Assembly: GCA_918026815.1 (NCBI GenBank)
Contig: CAKJVC010000255.1
Span: 49,791 to 113,790, forward strand
Source of the DNA: Chalara sp. BL73
Taxonomy: Eukaryota > Ascomycota > Leotiomycetes > Helotiales
Length of the DNA stretch: 64,000 nucleotides
Direction: 5' to 3'
Shown: positions 42,350 to 54,300 of the stretch, in pieces
Layout of the letters: every line of letters starts with the position of its first letter
Numbering within the stretch: position 1 is the first letter of the stretch
Notes under the pieces: model-generated
Told to the model about the DNA's origin: nothing
Seen by the model: only the letters and a program-made list of their open reading frames with translations
Database searches by the model: none
Made by a program: the position numbers and the translations under genes

Positions 42350-45300
42350 TCAACGCGCCGCGTCTGCCAATGTCCCGATATTCAGAAAACTTTCCCAATC
42401 GAAGTTTCCTTGCGCCTCAATACACGAACCTGCTTTGTCTAGTTCTTTAGGAAAGATGGGAGTATCAGATATAAAATCCTCGGTCGAAGGCATGACCTCT
42501 TCACAAAGCTTCCAAAGTTCAGCACTCATTGATGAGTTTGCTCCACCTGGGTTCGGTTGTGAGAGATGCTCAGTATTGAAGAATTTGTGTTCTTCGGCAA
42601 TTGAGTCAATCGTCGATTCATTGGGGAAGGGTCGTGAAGAATTCGGATGCCATAAGGAAGCAAAGTCCTTTTGATGATAAGAAGGCACCGAGCCCTCGGT
42701 TAAAGCAAAACGGTCACAGGCTGTAACTTGAGTCAATTTCTTTAGATTTTGTGTTGAAGGGCTTAGAAGCGAATCCGACGGGGGCTGAAATGTCATGATG
42801 CCATCGGCTAAATCTTCAACATCTCCCAAAAGTGTTGTTTTAGCACTGGATTCACCCAAGCCTTGTTCTTTTTGCAAAATACCTTCACCAGCTTCAGATT
42901 CCTCCTCCCCAAGCCTCGAGGTGGTGGTATGGCTTCTCTCTGAGCATGAGTTTGCAGCCTGATTTGAACGATATGTGCTTAACACACGTTCCTGACACGT
43001 TTGATACATGTCCATGATTCGATTCATCAATCGCTCCTCTATAGGACCGACTTCATCATTAACAGCTGTCTCGAGTTCAGCCCGAAAAGACCTTGGCAGC
43101 TCCCGGCGGACGTACGCCTCGTAGTCATCCAGAGGCTGGGCGTTTGCGATGTTGTTTTCGCAATGCGGCTGCTCTTGAATTGGTTCGAAGTCTTGGCCGC
43201 ATATCAGGACGGAGCTTGTCATATACAGGTTGCGCAGACTTACAAGGACTTGGCAATTTGTCAAAGGGAAAAAGAATCTTGTAAATTTCCTCCCATCTCT
43301 CCTTTTCCGTTTGGCCTCGATATGCTTTTTTCCTATTATGTAACAGCTTCTCAGTTTGATTTGTAATGCCTTCAACCGCCTTCATCGGTTTGGATTCGCA
43401 GGCTTCGGTGGCTTCGCTATGGTGCTGAAACTCTTTTTCGAGTTTAAACGGCTCTTTACATCTCGGACACTGATACACACGGTGATATCTATAAAGGTGC
43501 TCTCTGTCGTTACAAATCAGCATTAAGACCATACAACTAGAGAATAAAGCCTTACTTGACACGAGCTACCGTTCTATGTTCCGTCAAAGCACATATCTTC
43601 CAGCTTCCAACACAATACTTTTGAGGGTCGTGTTTTCGATACGGACAGGCAAATCTTGCCTTATTCTCCAGATCTTCGGGCACGGAGGCGATGAACTTAA
43701 AACGTTTCGGGTCTTCTTTATCATCATCCCCTGAGGCTTGGTCATCGCTGTCAGGTTGCTGGCGTTTTCCTTTGGTATCTTTACGCTTCTCCAGAAGGGG
43801 GTTTTTGTCAGAGGTAACTTTGGAAGATGATGAATGTGGCGTTGCACAGCTTCGAATGTTAGAACGCATCAATCTCTGATCATTGTGGAAAATCTTCCAG
43901 AACCTTTCCATGATTTGATTCACAATCTTCTGTTTGGCAGGTTCTAATAGTGGAAGGATTGGACCCTTTTGCGTCGTGACATTGCAGTGAGATATATCTC
44001 CATCCTGCCAAATTTGATTTGGGGTTTTGTCCCCAGTATCTAACGTGCTATCGGATTCTTCAAAATAGGTTTCATTTCCGCAATTAGATTCCGAGTGTGA
44101 GTCGGAGAGGAAGTACATTTCGTTTTCAGGATCAGAAACCTCCTCAACTTCGTTACCTCCCTCGTTTTGTTCTTCGTTGCTGTGACGATTCTGGAGATTT
44201 GAGGTGCTGGCTAGCAATTCTAGGTGGCGTGTTTCATTTTCATGAATAGCATAAGGAGAAATATCAGGCATGGTTTCCTCCAACTCTGAGATCGTAGGAG
44301 ATTCATGACGGCTTTGAGCTTTCTGGTTTGATTGATCAATCTGCATTGCAACAAATAGGCTGCGGCATTCTATATGTCTGTTAGGCCCGTTATACTGCCA
44401 TTTACTTTTGAACTCACTGTCGCCCTGGTGCCCAAGCGAAGGAGGGACCAAAAATCCTGGAGCTGTCATAAGGCTGGCGAGATCGTCATTTGAGAATTTG
44501 CCCAGATCAGGCATCGTCGGTTGAAATGATGCGAATGAGGAAAAATACCCAAAAACTACTTGCAAGTTACTAGACTGGTGGTTATCATGCTTGCTCAGTA
44601 GAGGCAGTGCTGAAGTGCTTTGGTATAAGATATCGTAGCAGTCGAGCCGGCGAAGCAGATGAATAACCAAACTATTTGGATTTTGGAGAGCCCTATATTC
44701 ATCTCCAGCTTCTATCAAATGGGTGTCAATTTGCGGCTCGTCACCGTAGTGGAGATGTACAATCTTGACGGCAAACCCTGATGGCTTTATCAAAGCGTCT
44801 ACAAGAATTGTCATTCCTAGAGTGTCGAGTTCTTTATTTGGTGCTTCCAAGCAGTCTTTACAGTATCCATCAATACCTAGGGTCGGCGGTATGAAGCTCT
44901 CATAAAGAGAAGAGTGTCCTTTTAGCCATGAGCTTGCGAGAAGGCGAAGATAGTTAACGATAGAATTTGACACTTCTATATTGTTGAACCGTGTTAAGAG
45001 AAGCATTGTCGGTTGTTGATTAGTGGTTGAAACGACCTTGGTGAGATCTCCTAGAATATTAGTAATTCCTTTTAGCATATCCTCAAAAATCCGCTCGTTG
45101 AAACCTCCAACTCTGATTAGCATGTTCTTCAGAGATGTAATGCGCATGCGTTCTTCTTGTATATGATTTTTGTCGCCTTGTTTCGCAAGTGCTTCAAAAT
45201 AGGAGAAGCCTAAAGCTGTGCGCACAACAATGAATTAGCTTAGAATATTAAGGATATCATCCAACCTCTAACTTGTGAGTCTCCTAAGCTTCCAGTTCTG

Positions 45301-45871
45301 AAAAGAGAAGAAACCAAACATCTAAATTACTGAGAAGAGCGTAATACATACCACGCCATCCACTATTACCATCACCCAAAATGTGTCTGTAATGTGAATA
45401 CTGTTGGAGTAGAGCCTACACACAAATTAGCCGCAGCCTCTCGAAAATGATATAGCTCTCACCGTTGTTCTCTCAGAACTCATTGGATCTGATTTGGCGT
45501 ATTCTTCGGTGATCATTAGAGAGCTCTTAAGATCTCCTACCAACCGGACCTACATGGCATTAGTTAACCATATCTGATTCCTGACTCGAAGTATGAACCT
45601 TTTCAGTAGGTTGACAAATATTTGTCGGTTTCTCCGACACCTGGGGCTCGGCCTCAGCAGATTTCAAAGTTTTGGAAGCGGGGTCCTTGGACGGCAAGCC
45701 TTGTCTTACATCTCCCACCAGGGAAGGTATGGGAGGCGGAAAGGCTGTCGACCCACTCGTATCTATCTCGGGGAATGTAGAGATACCCAGGGGATAATCG
45801 TGGAAACAGTTCGAAGTATCGGTCAACGACGCTTGGGAGGGGAGAGGCCCAAATGCTCGTTGATGGTCCAT
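42350..45871 (-). CDS. otubain-like pseudoprotease fused to a fungal zinc-finger-like region
   Basis: About six exons. A disordered N-terminus (MDHQRAFGPLPSQ start at 45871; an upstream Met at 45916 is possible) joins by a 52-bp intron to VRLVGDLKSSLMITEEYAKS. Two more introns then give YRHILGDGNSGWRALGFSYFEALA and a long exon to 43552. This is the peptidase C65 (otubain) fold: GDGN, GFSYFE, then LDTLGMTILVDAL and LDCYDILYQ. The catalytic Cys of GDGNC is Ser, and the catalytic His of GHYDILY is Cys. It should therefore bind ubiquitin chains, if anything, without cleaving them. The C-terminal half has a fungal zinc-finger-like block (FACPYRKHDPQKYC, then EHLYRYHRVYQCPRCKEPF) and a DDYEAYVRRELPRSFR segment. 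The domain reading follows from motifs; the function is inferred. Confidence 0.75.
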
Positions 45872-46839
45872 CCTTGCTGGCTTGATGCGATGCACAAGTT
45901 TTTCTGCCCTCCACAATCTATCAGTCTGCTTTTAACGTTAGTTATCTATTAGGAATAGATACACTCTTATTTATGATGCGTTGCTATTCTTGCAAGAATG
46001 ACGTTCAGCTTGAGTAATATTTGAGCGCTTGTCCACAGTCAGTCTGCTATAGTTATGGCTGCGGAGAAAGCTAATACGGCTCATAAACCGATTTATTAAG
46101 TGTCATATAAAGGACTAGCTAAATTTAGGAGCCTCTAGAGATTTTCACTAGTAAGATTCTAATGAATGGATCGTGTGAACCGTAAGGCTGCAAGCAATCG
46201 CAAACAGACTTACGCACGTTTGCGCGAAACTTCACTCACGTGACCAACCATATACCCTACTGCATTGTCGCTATTACTTCTAATTACCAAGGAAAGTCTT
46301 TTTATATAAATTGAATCCTGTCAATGGAGTAGGGCTATATAACTGATCGTTGAAGAACACTTCTCAGCAGAGAGAAGTGCTCATAACTATATTCTTATCG
46401 GGCGGGCCATCCAACAAGGCTTTACCTTGCTCATTTACGGTTCAGCCTAAAGCAGCAATGGCTCAGGATAAGAGTCCAAAGGAAACTGCTCAATATGGAA
46501 TTCTGGTGGTGGAACAACTCTCACTGAAAGTACAAATAACTTCAAGGCGGCTCGAAAACATTTACACACTGTGTAAGCTTAGCCGTTATCAGTGCCATCC
46601 TGTCGGAACATTCAAACTGTAAGATCGCCCACGGCAATTCTTAATGCAAGGAGTAGATGCTTATCTAACTATAGAAGGTACGACATGTCAACAGATTTGA
46701 AGCGTTTGTGTATTGATGGTTGAATGAGATACAAATTGTTGTCTTTCTCTGACAAGGTATTTTTGGTCTATTCCGTAACCTTTGCCCGTTTCTCCATTCC
46801 TTAATATATGCGTGCTTCTCACATTCCCAAATCCTCCTC
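45872..46839. other. intergenic
   Basis: Promoter of the otubain-like gene and 3' flank of the CE15 gene. No gene supported; a short frame at 46350-46622 has no recognisable feature. Confidence 0.4.
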
Positions 46840-48163
46840 CTATCTAGGGGGTATCTGCGAAGACCATGGATATGCCTCCTTCATGGCGGTCCATGGAGAT
46901 AAGTTGTTATAATCCCGGGAAGTTGCCGTGCCCTTGAAGACCTTCAGCACAAACGGCAGGACATTTGTACTATCAAAGTTAGCTTAAACTCGAAAATAAA
47001 TAGACAACATTGGAAATTGTTCACTCACTATCCTGACATATCACAATGCCCGCCCGTCCGAATCGCGACACCAATCTTATCGGCAACACCCAGCCAGTCA
47101 TAAATTAATCTCGCAGCAGGATATACCACCACCGACGTGCCCTTAGAGTTTACATACGGGTCACTTTGTCCCTGGTCAATAATCAACGCTCTTGGCGCCA
47201 ACGCCATGGCAATCGTATGCGCATCATACGGAAGGCGTTCCGCCTGATTCACAAACGTTCCAAGCACAGAATTCGTCCACCACGGGGCCCCAGACTTCGA
47301 GTTCTCCAGCGTCTCATCTTGTCCAGAGAGGGCATGATAGCGGTACGGCCCGAGTCCTTGGATCCCAGAGGACATCGGCATCGTGAGCGTGATACGCGTA
47401 TCGAACAACCCAGCTGCCAGCGCTGCTTTTCCAAGGCGCGAACAGCCCGTGACGCCAACGTTCTTGGAGTCAATTTCTGGGGCCGTGATAATGAGCGCGT
47501 CGAGCACGCGGTGGAAACCCCATGCCCAGGCTGTGAGTACGCCTTGCATGTCCTCATTTCAGCAATTCTGTCATTTCATGATGTGGCTCCAGGGTGAGAC
47601 GAAATTAGATGGAATGGAATCGGGGAAATACCTATATCCCTCCCATTATACAAACTCCAAAATGCACCCGTCTTACTATTGCTATCCGCCGCTACGCTTG
47701 AGTAATCAAACGTCACCACCGCAACTCCCTGTCTCAAGTACGCATTATTGTCGATCCCGCCAATCGCAATCACCACCGGCGCCGGCGTGCTCGGTGTCGC
47801 TGTCCCTCCCGCGGTAGGTAAATTCACCACAGCGTTGAACTTCGCGGTCTTCCCGCCAGCGGCGACGGTGATTGCTACGTTATTCCCAGAACGCGTGGCA
47901 GTGACGGTTTCGAGGGAGTGATCGGGGTAAGTCCCATACTGGTAGTATTGAAGAAACTTAAGAATTTCGGGCTGGCGACAGGCGTACCACTCCGCGGGCG
48001 AGGTGACGCGGGTTTTGCTGTCGAGATAGGTGAGGGGATCGGGGAGGGTGGCGATTTTAGAGTAAGTTGCAGCAGCAGGGAAGGGATTGGGGATGAGAGG
48101 GCAGGAGATGTTTTGGGCATAGACGGCGGAGAGAAGGAGGATTGAGAAGATTATGGAACGCAT
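46840..48163 (-). CDS. secreted glucuronoyl methylesterase, carbohydrate esterase family 15
   Basis: Three exons (48163-47632, 47542-47029, 46969-46840) with 89- and 59-bp introns give about 391 residues. A signal peptide (MRSIIFSILLLSAVYA) precedes the alpha/beta-hydrolase domain with no CBM. The nucleophile elbow is GVTGCSRLGKAAL. The catalytic His region reads RTGGHCDMSG. The PYDAHTIAMALAPRALII block is typical of CE15. The enzyme hydrolyses ester bonds between lignin alcohols and 4-O-methylglucuronic acid of xylan, acting outside the cell. Its promoter is split by a DNA transposon beginning 73 bp upstream of the ATG, so expression may be altered. The coding region is intact. Confidence 0.92.
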
Positions 48164-48236
48164 CTTGATCGCTATTTCGGTGGTGGGTGGTGTCCTCCTT
48201 GCAAGTGCTCAAGAGGATGGGATGAGGCTTTACATA

Positions 48237-48290
48237 AGTCGGAGGCCCCCCCTTCCGGCCACCCCCCCCTTCCGGCCACCTCGCTTAGCA
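48237..48290. repeat. left terminal inverted repeat (54 bp)
   Basis: Starts AGTCGGAGG and ends TCGCTTAGCA. It contains a C-run plus TTCCGGCCAC twice in tandem. Every base matches the right end read in reverse complement. Confidence 0.95.
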
Positions 48291-48384
48291 CACCGCCACT
48301 TCGTACCCTCATATATAGAACTCAAATAGATCAATAGAATCTTATTCAATTGCTCTACAATTTTGCAAATCTCTTGATAATATC

Positions 48385-49989
48385 ATGGAGCCCTCATATA
48401 CCGAAGAAGATGTCATGCGAGCACTTGATGAGGTTGCAAATGGGAGGTCTGTGCGGCGGGCGGCCTTGGAATACGGTGTTCCAAGGTCTACTCTTACAGA
48501 CAGATTAAATGGCCACACATCACGTCAAGAAGGAGCAGAACACTTGCAAAAGCTTGCACCAATTCAGGAAAAACGTTTGACAGAGTGGATTCTAGTTCAA
48601 GAGTCTTTAGGGCTTAGTCCTACTCATGTACAGATCAAGGATTTTGCTCAACGCCTTATTGCTATCCGTGGAGACACGACTACACTAGGAAAACGATGGA
48701 TACGAGCTTTTTTAAAAAGGAATCCTATGCTAAAGACCAAAAAGCAAGTCAGGATTGATTCTACTCGTGTCAATGGCGCTACAACAAGTATTATTAAAGC
48801 TTGGTTTCAAAAATTAGAGATTCCTGAAATCAAGGCTATTAAACCAGAGAATCGTTGGAACATGGACGAAGCTGGTATAATGGAAGGTCAAGGATCTAAT
48901 GGGCTAGTGGTAGGAAGTGTTAATCGACGTTTTATTCAAAGAAAACAGCCTGGTTCTAAAGCGTGGACGTCTTTTATCGAATGCATTTCAGCTACAGGGG
49001 TAGCAATTTCTCCATTAGTCATGTTTAAAGGCAAAACAGTTCAACAACAATGGTTTCCTACTAGTTTGGATACTTTTAAAGATTGGAAGTTTACTGCAAC
49101 TGAAAACGGCTGGACATCTGATGAAACAGCTTTAGAATGGCTGACGAAAGTGTTTATTCCTTACACTACTCCAAGCAACCCTAAAGAGCCTCGACTACTT
49201 ATTTTAGACGGACATGGGAGTCATGAAACAACAGATTTTATGTATATGTGCTTTCAGCATAATATACACTTGTTATTTCTACCACCACATACATCTCATG
49301 TACTACAACCTTTGGATTTGTCCATTTTCTCTCCTTTAAAGGAATCATACCGCAAAGAAGTTAGTTACTTAAGTCTTATAACTGATTCTACACCAATTGG
49401 AAAGCGAAACTTTCTAGTTTGCTATCAGAAAGCTCGCCAAAAGAGTTTAACAGAAAAGAATATCCGAACTGGCTGGAAAGTTACAGGTTTATGGCCAAAA
49501 AATATATCCAAGCCACTTATGAGCCGTTTGCTATTAGAAAATAGCAATAAGGCCGTTCAACCAACTCAACAAGACGTTATTAAAGAATCAGGACTAGTAT
49601 GGAATGAAAATATATCACTAGTTGCTTGGAATACCCCCAAAAGATCAAAAGATCTACGTTTACAAACTGAAACAGTTTCCAAATTGGGCGAAGTCGACAT
49701 GCCAACTTGTCGACAACTCTTTAGGAAGATTGTAAAAGGATTTGATGCAAAGGACTACGCTTTAGGGCAATCAGAGCTTCGAATCAAGCAATTGGAAACT
49801 AGATTGGAGCAATTGGCACCTAGAAAAAGAAGAAAAGTTCAAACTAGTCCAAATTCGAAGTTTGCAAATATTAAGGCTATTAAAGAAGCTCAAATCAAGG
49901 CGGGAGACCGTGAAATTGAAGAAGAAGACTCTGATTCTACTTTAGATTCAGTGTCTACAGGCGATTGTATAGAAGTTGAGGAACCATAG
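48385..49989 (+). CDS. pogo/Fot1-type transposase (CENP-B HTH, DDE_1)
   Basis: Single exon, 534 residues. An N-terminal psq-type helix-turn-helix (TEEDVMRALDEVANGRSVRR, then YGVPRSTLTDRLNG) is followed by a CENP-B-type helix-turn-helix (LTEWILVQESLGLSP onward). The DDE_1 catalytic domain shows the first Asp in WNMDEAG, the second in LILDGHGSHET, and the third in LQPLDLSIFSPLK. A coiled-coil-like region with a basic KRRKVQ stretch lies near the C-terminus, then an acidic tail. All three catalytic Asp are present and the frame is uninterrupted, so the enzyme may be active. Codon use is more A/T-rich than in neighbouring genes. It cuts and pastes elements carrying the matching inverted repeats. 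Confidence 0.95.
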   Translation: MEPSYTEEDVMRALDEVANGRSVRRAALEYGVPRSTLTDRLNGHTSRQEGAEHLQKLAPIQEKRLTEWILVQESLGLSPTHVQIKDFAQRLIAIRGDTTTLGKRWIRAFLKRNPMLKTKKQVRIDSTRVNGATTSIIKAWFQKLEIPEIKAIKPENRWNMDEAGIMEGQGSNGLVVGSVNRRFIQRKQPGSKAWTSFIECISATGVAISPLVMFKGKTVQQQWFPTSLDTFKDWKFTATENGWTSDETALEWLTKVFIPYTTPSNPKEPRLLILDGHGSHETTDFMYMCFQHNIHLLFLPPHTSHVLQPLDLSIFSPLKESYRKEVSYLSLITDSTPIGKRNFLVCYQKARQKSLTEKNIRTGWKVTGLWPKNISKPLMSRLLLENSNKAVQPTQQDVIKESGLVWNENISLVAWNTPKRSKDLRLQTETVSKLGEVDMPTCRQLFRKIVKGFDAKDYALGQSELRIKQLETRLEQLAPRKRRKVQTSPNSKFANIKAIKEAQIKAGDREIEEEDSDSTLDSVSTGDCIEVEEP

Positions 49990-50019
49990 AGTTATTAGGG
50001 TTGTAAGTAGTAGGTGTCA

Positions 50020-50073
50020 TGCTAAGCGAGGTGGCCGGAAGGGGGGGGTGGCCGGAAGGGGGGGCCTCCGACT
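50020..50073. repeat. right terminal inverted repeat (54 bp)
   Basis: Exact reverse complement of 48237-48290, again with the internal tandem motif. It begins 30 bp after the transposase stop codon. Confidence 0.95.
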
Positions 50074-51376
50074 TAACATGTAGCCCGGTTAATAGCCACG
50101 TTTTCCGTCCTATCCATCAGATCATTGCCTCCAAATATATTTCTGAGGCAGATGTTTTGGGTAGTGCTCAATTCTCAGTGTTCTTTAGCCAATTCTACTT
50201 CCCCTTTGTATCACACATGATTAAGAAACACAAACGTAGCCGGCCACTGATTGACCACTGTTCTCCAGTTTCAATATATCCATAAAAGGCTATGGACCTT
50301 GGAAGTCCAAGGTCGAAAGGAATATCACCGATACGATGGGTAGCTATGCTGTTTCATTTTCTTAATATATTCTCAACTGCCGTTTCGCTTGGCGTTATAG
50401 AATTGGCCGTGTAGTGGTCCATTTTTAGATATTCAAGAAAATTTTGGGTGGCTGCCCTATACTAAGAATTCTTCATTTTAGAGCCATCTCAAGTACACCT
50501 ACTTCATATCGTTTGTCTGAATACGCAACAAAGATGTATGTGCAAAAGTTTGAATTAAACGAAAGAGGAGCCTTGAGTACAAGGACTCGAGAACCTGGTA
50601 TGGGTATGGCGGATGATCTGCAACAAGCATTCCCCACATCCAATGGGAAGATTTTTGGCGATCTGCACATTAGCCTATTTTAGAACTATTGGTATAGGTA
50701 GCTGGCATAAACTATCTCACGATTATAATCACAGACTCGGTTTATGCCGAGGAATGTTTCAGTGGAGATGCTTCTCCCAGTATGTGGATTCTGTAGGGTT
50801 ATTTTCATAAGAATTGGCCACGGCAAACAAATCTCTATATACGGGTACCAGACAAATGGGTAATATGGAGACTACACAAGTCTACCTGCATGTGCCAAAC
50901 CTGTCATGTGTTCATGAAAACAAAAACTAAGTAACCAGCTAGGATTAAATCTTCATGTCTAATATCCTAAACATTCAGCGACCTTTTCCAAAGACCATAT
51001 TTCTTGAGGCTGTCCATCTCTGTTTTGTGTGGAAGATGGATGATTAGTTGAAACACTGCCAAAGTATTTTCGATTCTGGACTTTAGCAGATCAAATTTTC
51101 CAGTTGCGATTTCATGCAGAGGGAATAAAATACGAACCGAAGAATTTCGGGGGAATTTCCTTTGAAGAGACTTCTAAAAAAGACTCCTTGTGTTAAAATT
51201 ATATTAACATTATACCGAAAAGTAGCTAATTTACTAATTGCCCCGGTTGAATAGTAATAGCCACGGGCGTTAAGAAGCCATAATACTTTGCCACAAATCC
51301 TCAAGCCAGGTAATATCAGCAAAATTGACCCGGCCTCCCGTCGTCAGAGATATCTAACCATCCTTCTCCTCGGATT
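50074..51376. other. intergenic, includes displaced CE15 upstream region
   Basis: Before the insertion this sequence adjoined the CE15 start, so its first part is probably the old CE15 promoter. No gene seen up to the NLR stop. Confidence 0.45.
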
Positions 51377-54300
51377 TTAGTTGGTATCTTCTGCTCCAGC
51401 ACCTAACAGCAGTTTTACAATTGCTTCGGCCTTCTTTATCTCTCCATTTTTTTGATGCTTGGATCCAGATTCCCAAGTCCTAATGTTTCTTTTTGCCGCT
51501 TCCAGAGCACTTCCATAATTTCCGCCTCTCGCATTGGCATTAGCTCCAAAATTCAAAAGCAACTCAACCATCTTAACATAGTTGCGGTAAGCCGCTGCTT
51601 GCAAAGAAGTGCCATAATCACCCCCTTGTTGATTTACGTCGGCTCCAGCGTCTAAAAGCAGCTGCACAATACCAATATTACTAAAGCGTGCAGCTGCTTG
51701 TAACGCATTGCTATCAGTACCCTTTTGCTGATTCACGTCGGCCGCAGCATTCAAAAGCATTTGCACAACACTAAAGTTACTATTGCGTACAGCTGCTTGC
51801 AAAGCAGTGTGATAAGTACCCCCTTGTTGATTTACGTCTGCTCCAGCATCTAAAAGCAGCTGCACAACACCAACGTTATTATCACATACAGCTGCTTGCA
51901 AAGCATTGCCATAAGTACCTCCTTGCTGATTCACATCAGCCCCAGCATCTAAAAGCAGCTGTACAACGCCAATATCACAATAGCGTGCAGCTGCTTGCAA
52001 AGCATTCCCATAAATGCCTCCTTGCTGATTCACGTTGGCCCCAGCATCTAAAAGTAGCTGCACAACACCAACGCTACTATCACATGCAGCGGCTTGCAAG
52101 GCAGTGCCATAAGACCCTCCTTGTTGGTTCACGTTGGCTCCAGCATCTAAAAGCATCTGCACAACGCCAATATCACAATAGCGTGCAGCTGCTTGCAAAG
52201 CATTGCCATAAGTACCTCCTTGCTGATTTACGTTGGCCCCAGCATCTAAAAGCAGCTGCACAACACCAACATTATTATCACGTGCAGCTGCTTGCAAAGC
52301 AGTGCCATAAGGTCCCCCTTGCTGATTCACGTTGGCTCCAGCATCTAAAAACATCTGCACAACGCCAATATCACAATAGCGTGTAGCTACTTGCAAAGCA
52401 CTGCCATAAGTACCTCCTTGCTGATTCACATCAGCCCCAGCATCTAAAAGCATCTGCATAACACCAACGCTACTATCGCATGCAGCTGCTTGCAAAGCAG
52501 TGCCATAAGGTTCCCCTTGTTGATTCACGTCGGCTCCAGCATCTAAAAGCAGCTTCACCATTCTTACAGATCTACCTCCTATTATACTTGCACTTAACGC
52601 ATTGGTACAATCTTTGCCCATCATATAGGTTGAACTTGGGTCAGCACCGGCTTGTAGTAACATTTCCGCCGCTAAGTGATCGTCTCTCTCCGCAGCAACG
52701 TGAAGTACAGTCTTATTATTAGAGTTTCTTTTCTCTAGGCTCTGCCCACGCCTGACTAGCTCCTCTAGCGTTGATTTGAGGTGCAAAGCAGACACAACCT
52801 CTAGAAGACTTGTATGATCGATAGACTCATATTCAGAGCCACAATTGATATAAATCCCACTGCCGGAATACCCACCAGCAAGCGATTTATATGCTTTGAG
52901 AAAGGTCTTCCAAATTCCCAAATCACTGCTTTCTGGCCAGTCAAATTGATCTACAAGGTTGCGCTGTGCTACGTTATTCAGCTCTGCCTTGTTGGCATGT
53001 GTCCCCCAGTGTCGAACTGCATATCGACAGAAAGGAGTCGGATTCTTGAATTCTCTATCAATAATTTTATCATTTATGTTCGTCCGCTCGAGCCTTATAT
53101 AGTTGGTACAAGAACGGCAGAGTCGGTCGTGAGCCTCCCCGATGAAATTGTTCGAATTGACGGCCTGAAGCGACCGGAATTGATCTTGTAAAAGATAATC
53201 GTTAACAGATTGATGAACAAATTGGATCTTTTCAATTCCTCTTGCACGAATTACCTCAGCCAACCCCCCTGTGAGGCTGATAATCAATTTGTGCATTCGC
53301 TCATCGCTGTCTATGAAGTCTTCTGAGTCTTCACAAGATTTCTGACCTTCATGTATAGCGGCATCACCCGAAGCAAGAGCATATCGCATGTCAGCTAAGG
53401 AAAGAGGCTCTTCAGCAAAGAAGATCCACTGTATTAATAGCAGACTCTGCTGTAGTTCTGACTGATCTATGACCTTCGTGATGATATGTTGATATACTTC
53501 ATTGAGATCTTCTGGCACATTACTAAGGCTTGCTTCTATTTTCTTTAAAGACTTTCCATCGTTGAACCATCGTGCGACAAGCGGAACAACTAGTACTACC
53601 CACATGAAGATATTAGATGCTTTCTCCATGATTATAGAGTGCAATTTCTTTAACACCTGCAATTTCTTATCCAATGGTCCTCTGCAATCTATCAAATGTT
53701 CCAGTTTCCATGAAACATCTCTAGATATATCTTCCGTGTTATGATGCTCAACACATATCTCGAAGCCTTCGTCTGGTGCTATAACTGGATAGTGCCGACA
53801 TGAGAAGCAGATGGATACACGACCACCTGAACTTAGAAGATCTTTGTTTATTTTTCGCAGGTACAGTATTATCTCCTGAGACTTACTGTTACCTGCCTCG
53901 TCAAGGGCATCTACAACTATTTTTATGGAACGAAGTTTTGAAGCATGCAGTAAAGCCTTAGTAAGTGCTTGCCGTAGTTCACCGGAACTCCAATCTACGA
54001 CGACGTCCTTATTTTTATCGTCCCACTGCTGCAATTTCTGCTTTTCGTCAGCTAACTCCCAGAACTCTTGGCCTGCTTCTGGAAGTTGCTCCAGGAGTCT
54101 GTATAGCAATGTTCGATACATGCCAACTAAAGAGTACTGGATAGCTGTTCCCCGTCGGTGGTAAAAAAAACCAATCACAACATTTTGACCCTTGCCCATG
54201 CCAGACAGCAGGTTAAAGATTTTTTTTGTCAACGTTGATTTCCCTGCTCCAGGTTTTCCTCGAATTCCTAGGACCCCTCCATTCTTCCTCCGCCAATGGA

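Larger units (their letters stand above)
48237..50073 (+). mobile_element. complete pogo/Fot1-type DNA transposon
   Basis: An 1837-bp element flanked by TA on both sides (48235-48236 and 50074-50075), the target duplication of Tc1/mariner-pogo elements. It is bounded by identical 54-bp terminal inverted repeats and encodes one uninterrupted transposase. It sits between the CE15 start codon and the rest of that gene's promoter. Identical ends and an intact frame mean a recent insertion. Confidence 0.95.

Noticed and set aside
43001..43366. 121-codon plus-strand frame
   Set aside because: Antisense to the otubain-like gene's exons and introns.
46350..46622. 90-codon plus-strand frame
   Set aside because: No recognisable feature and no codon bias.
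51478..52567. CRISPR-like regular repeats
   Set aside because: The 99-bp period encodes ankyrin units in an open frame in a eukaryotic genome.
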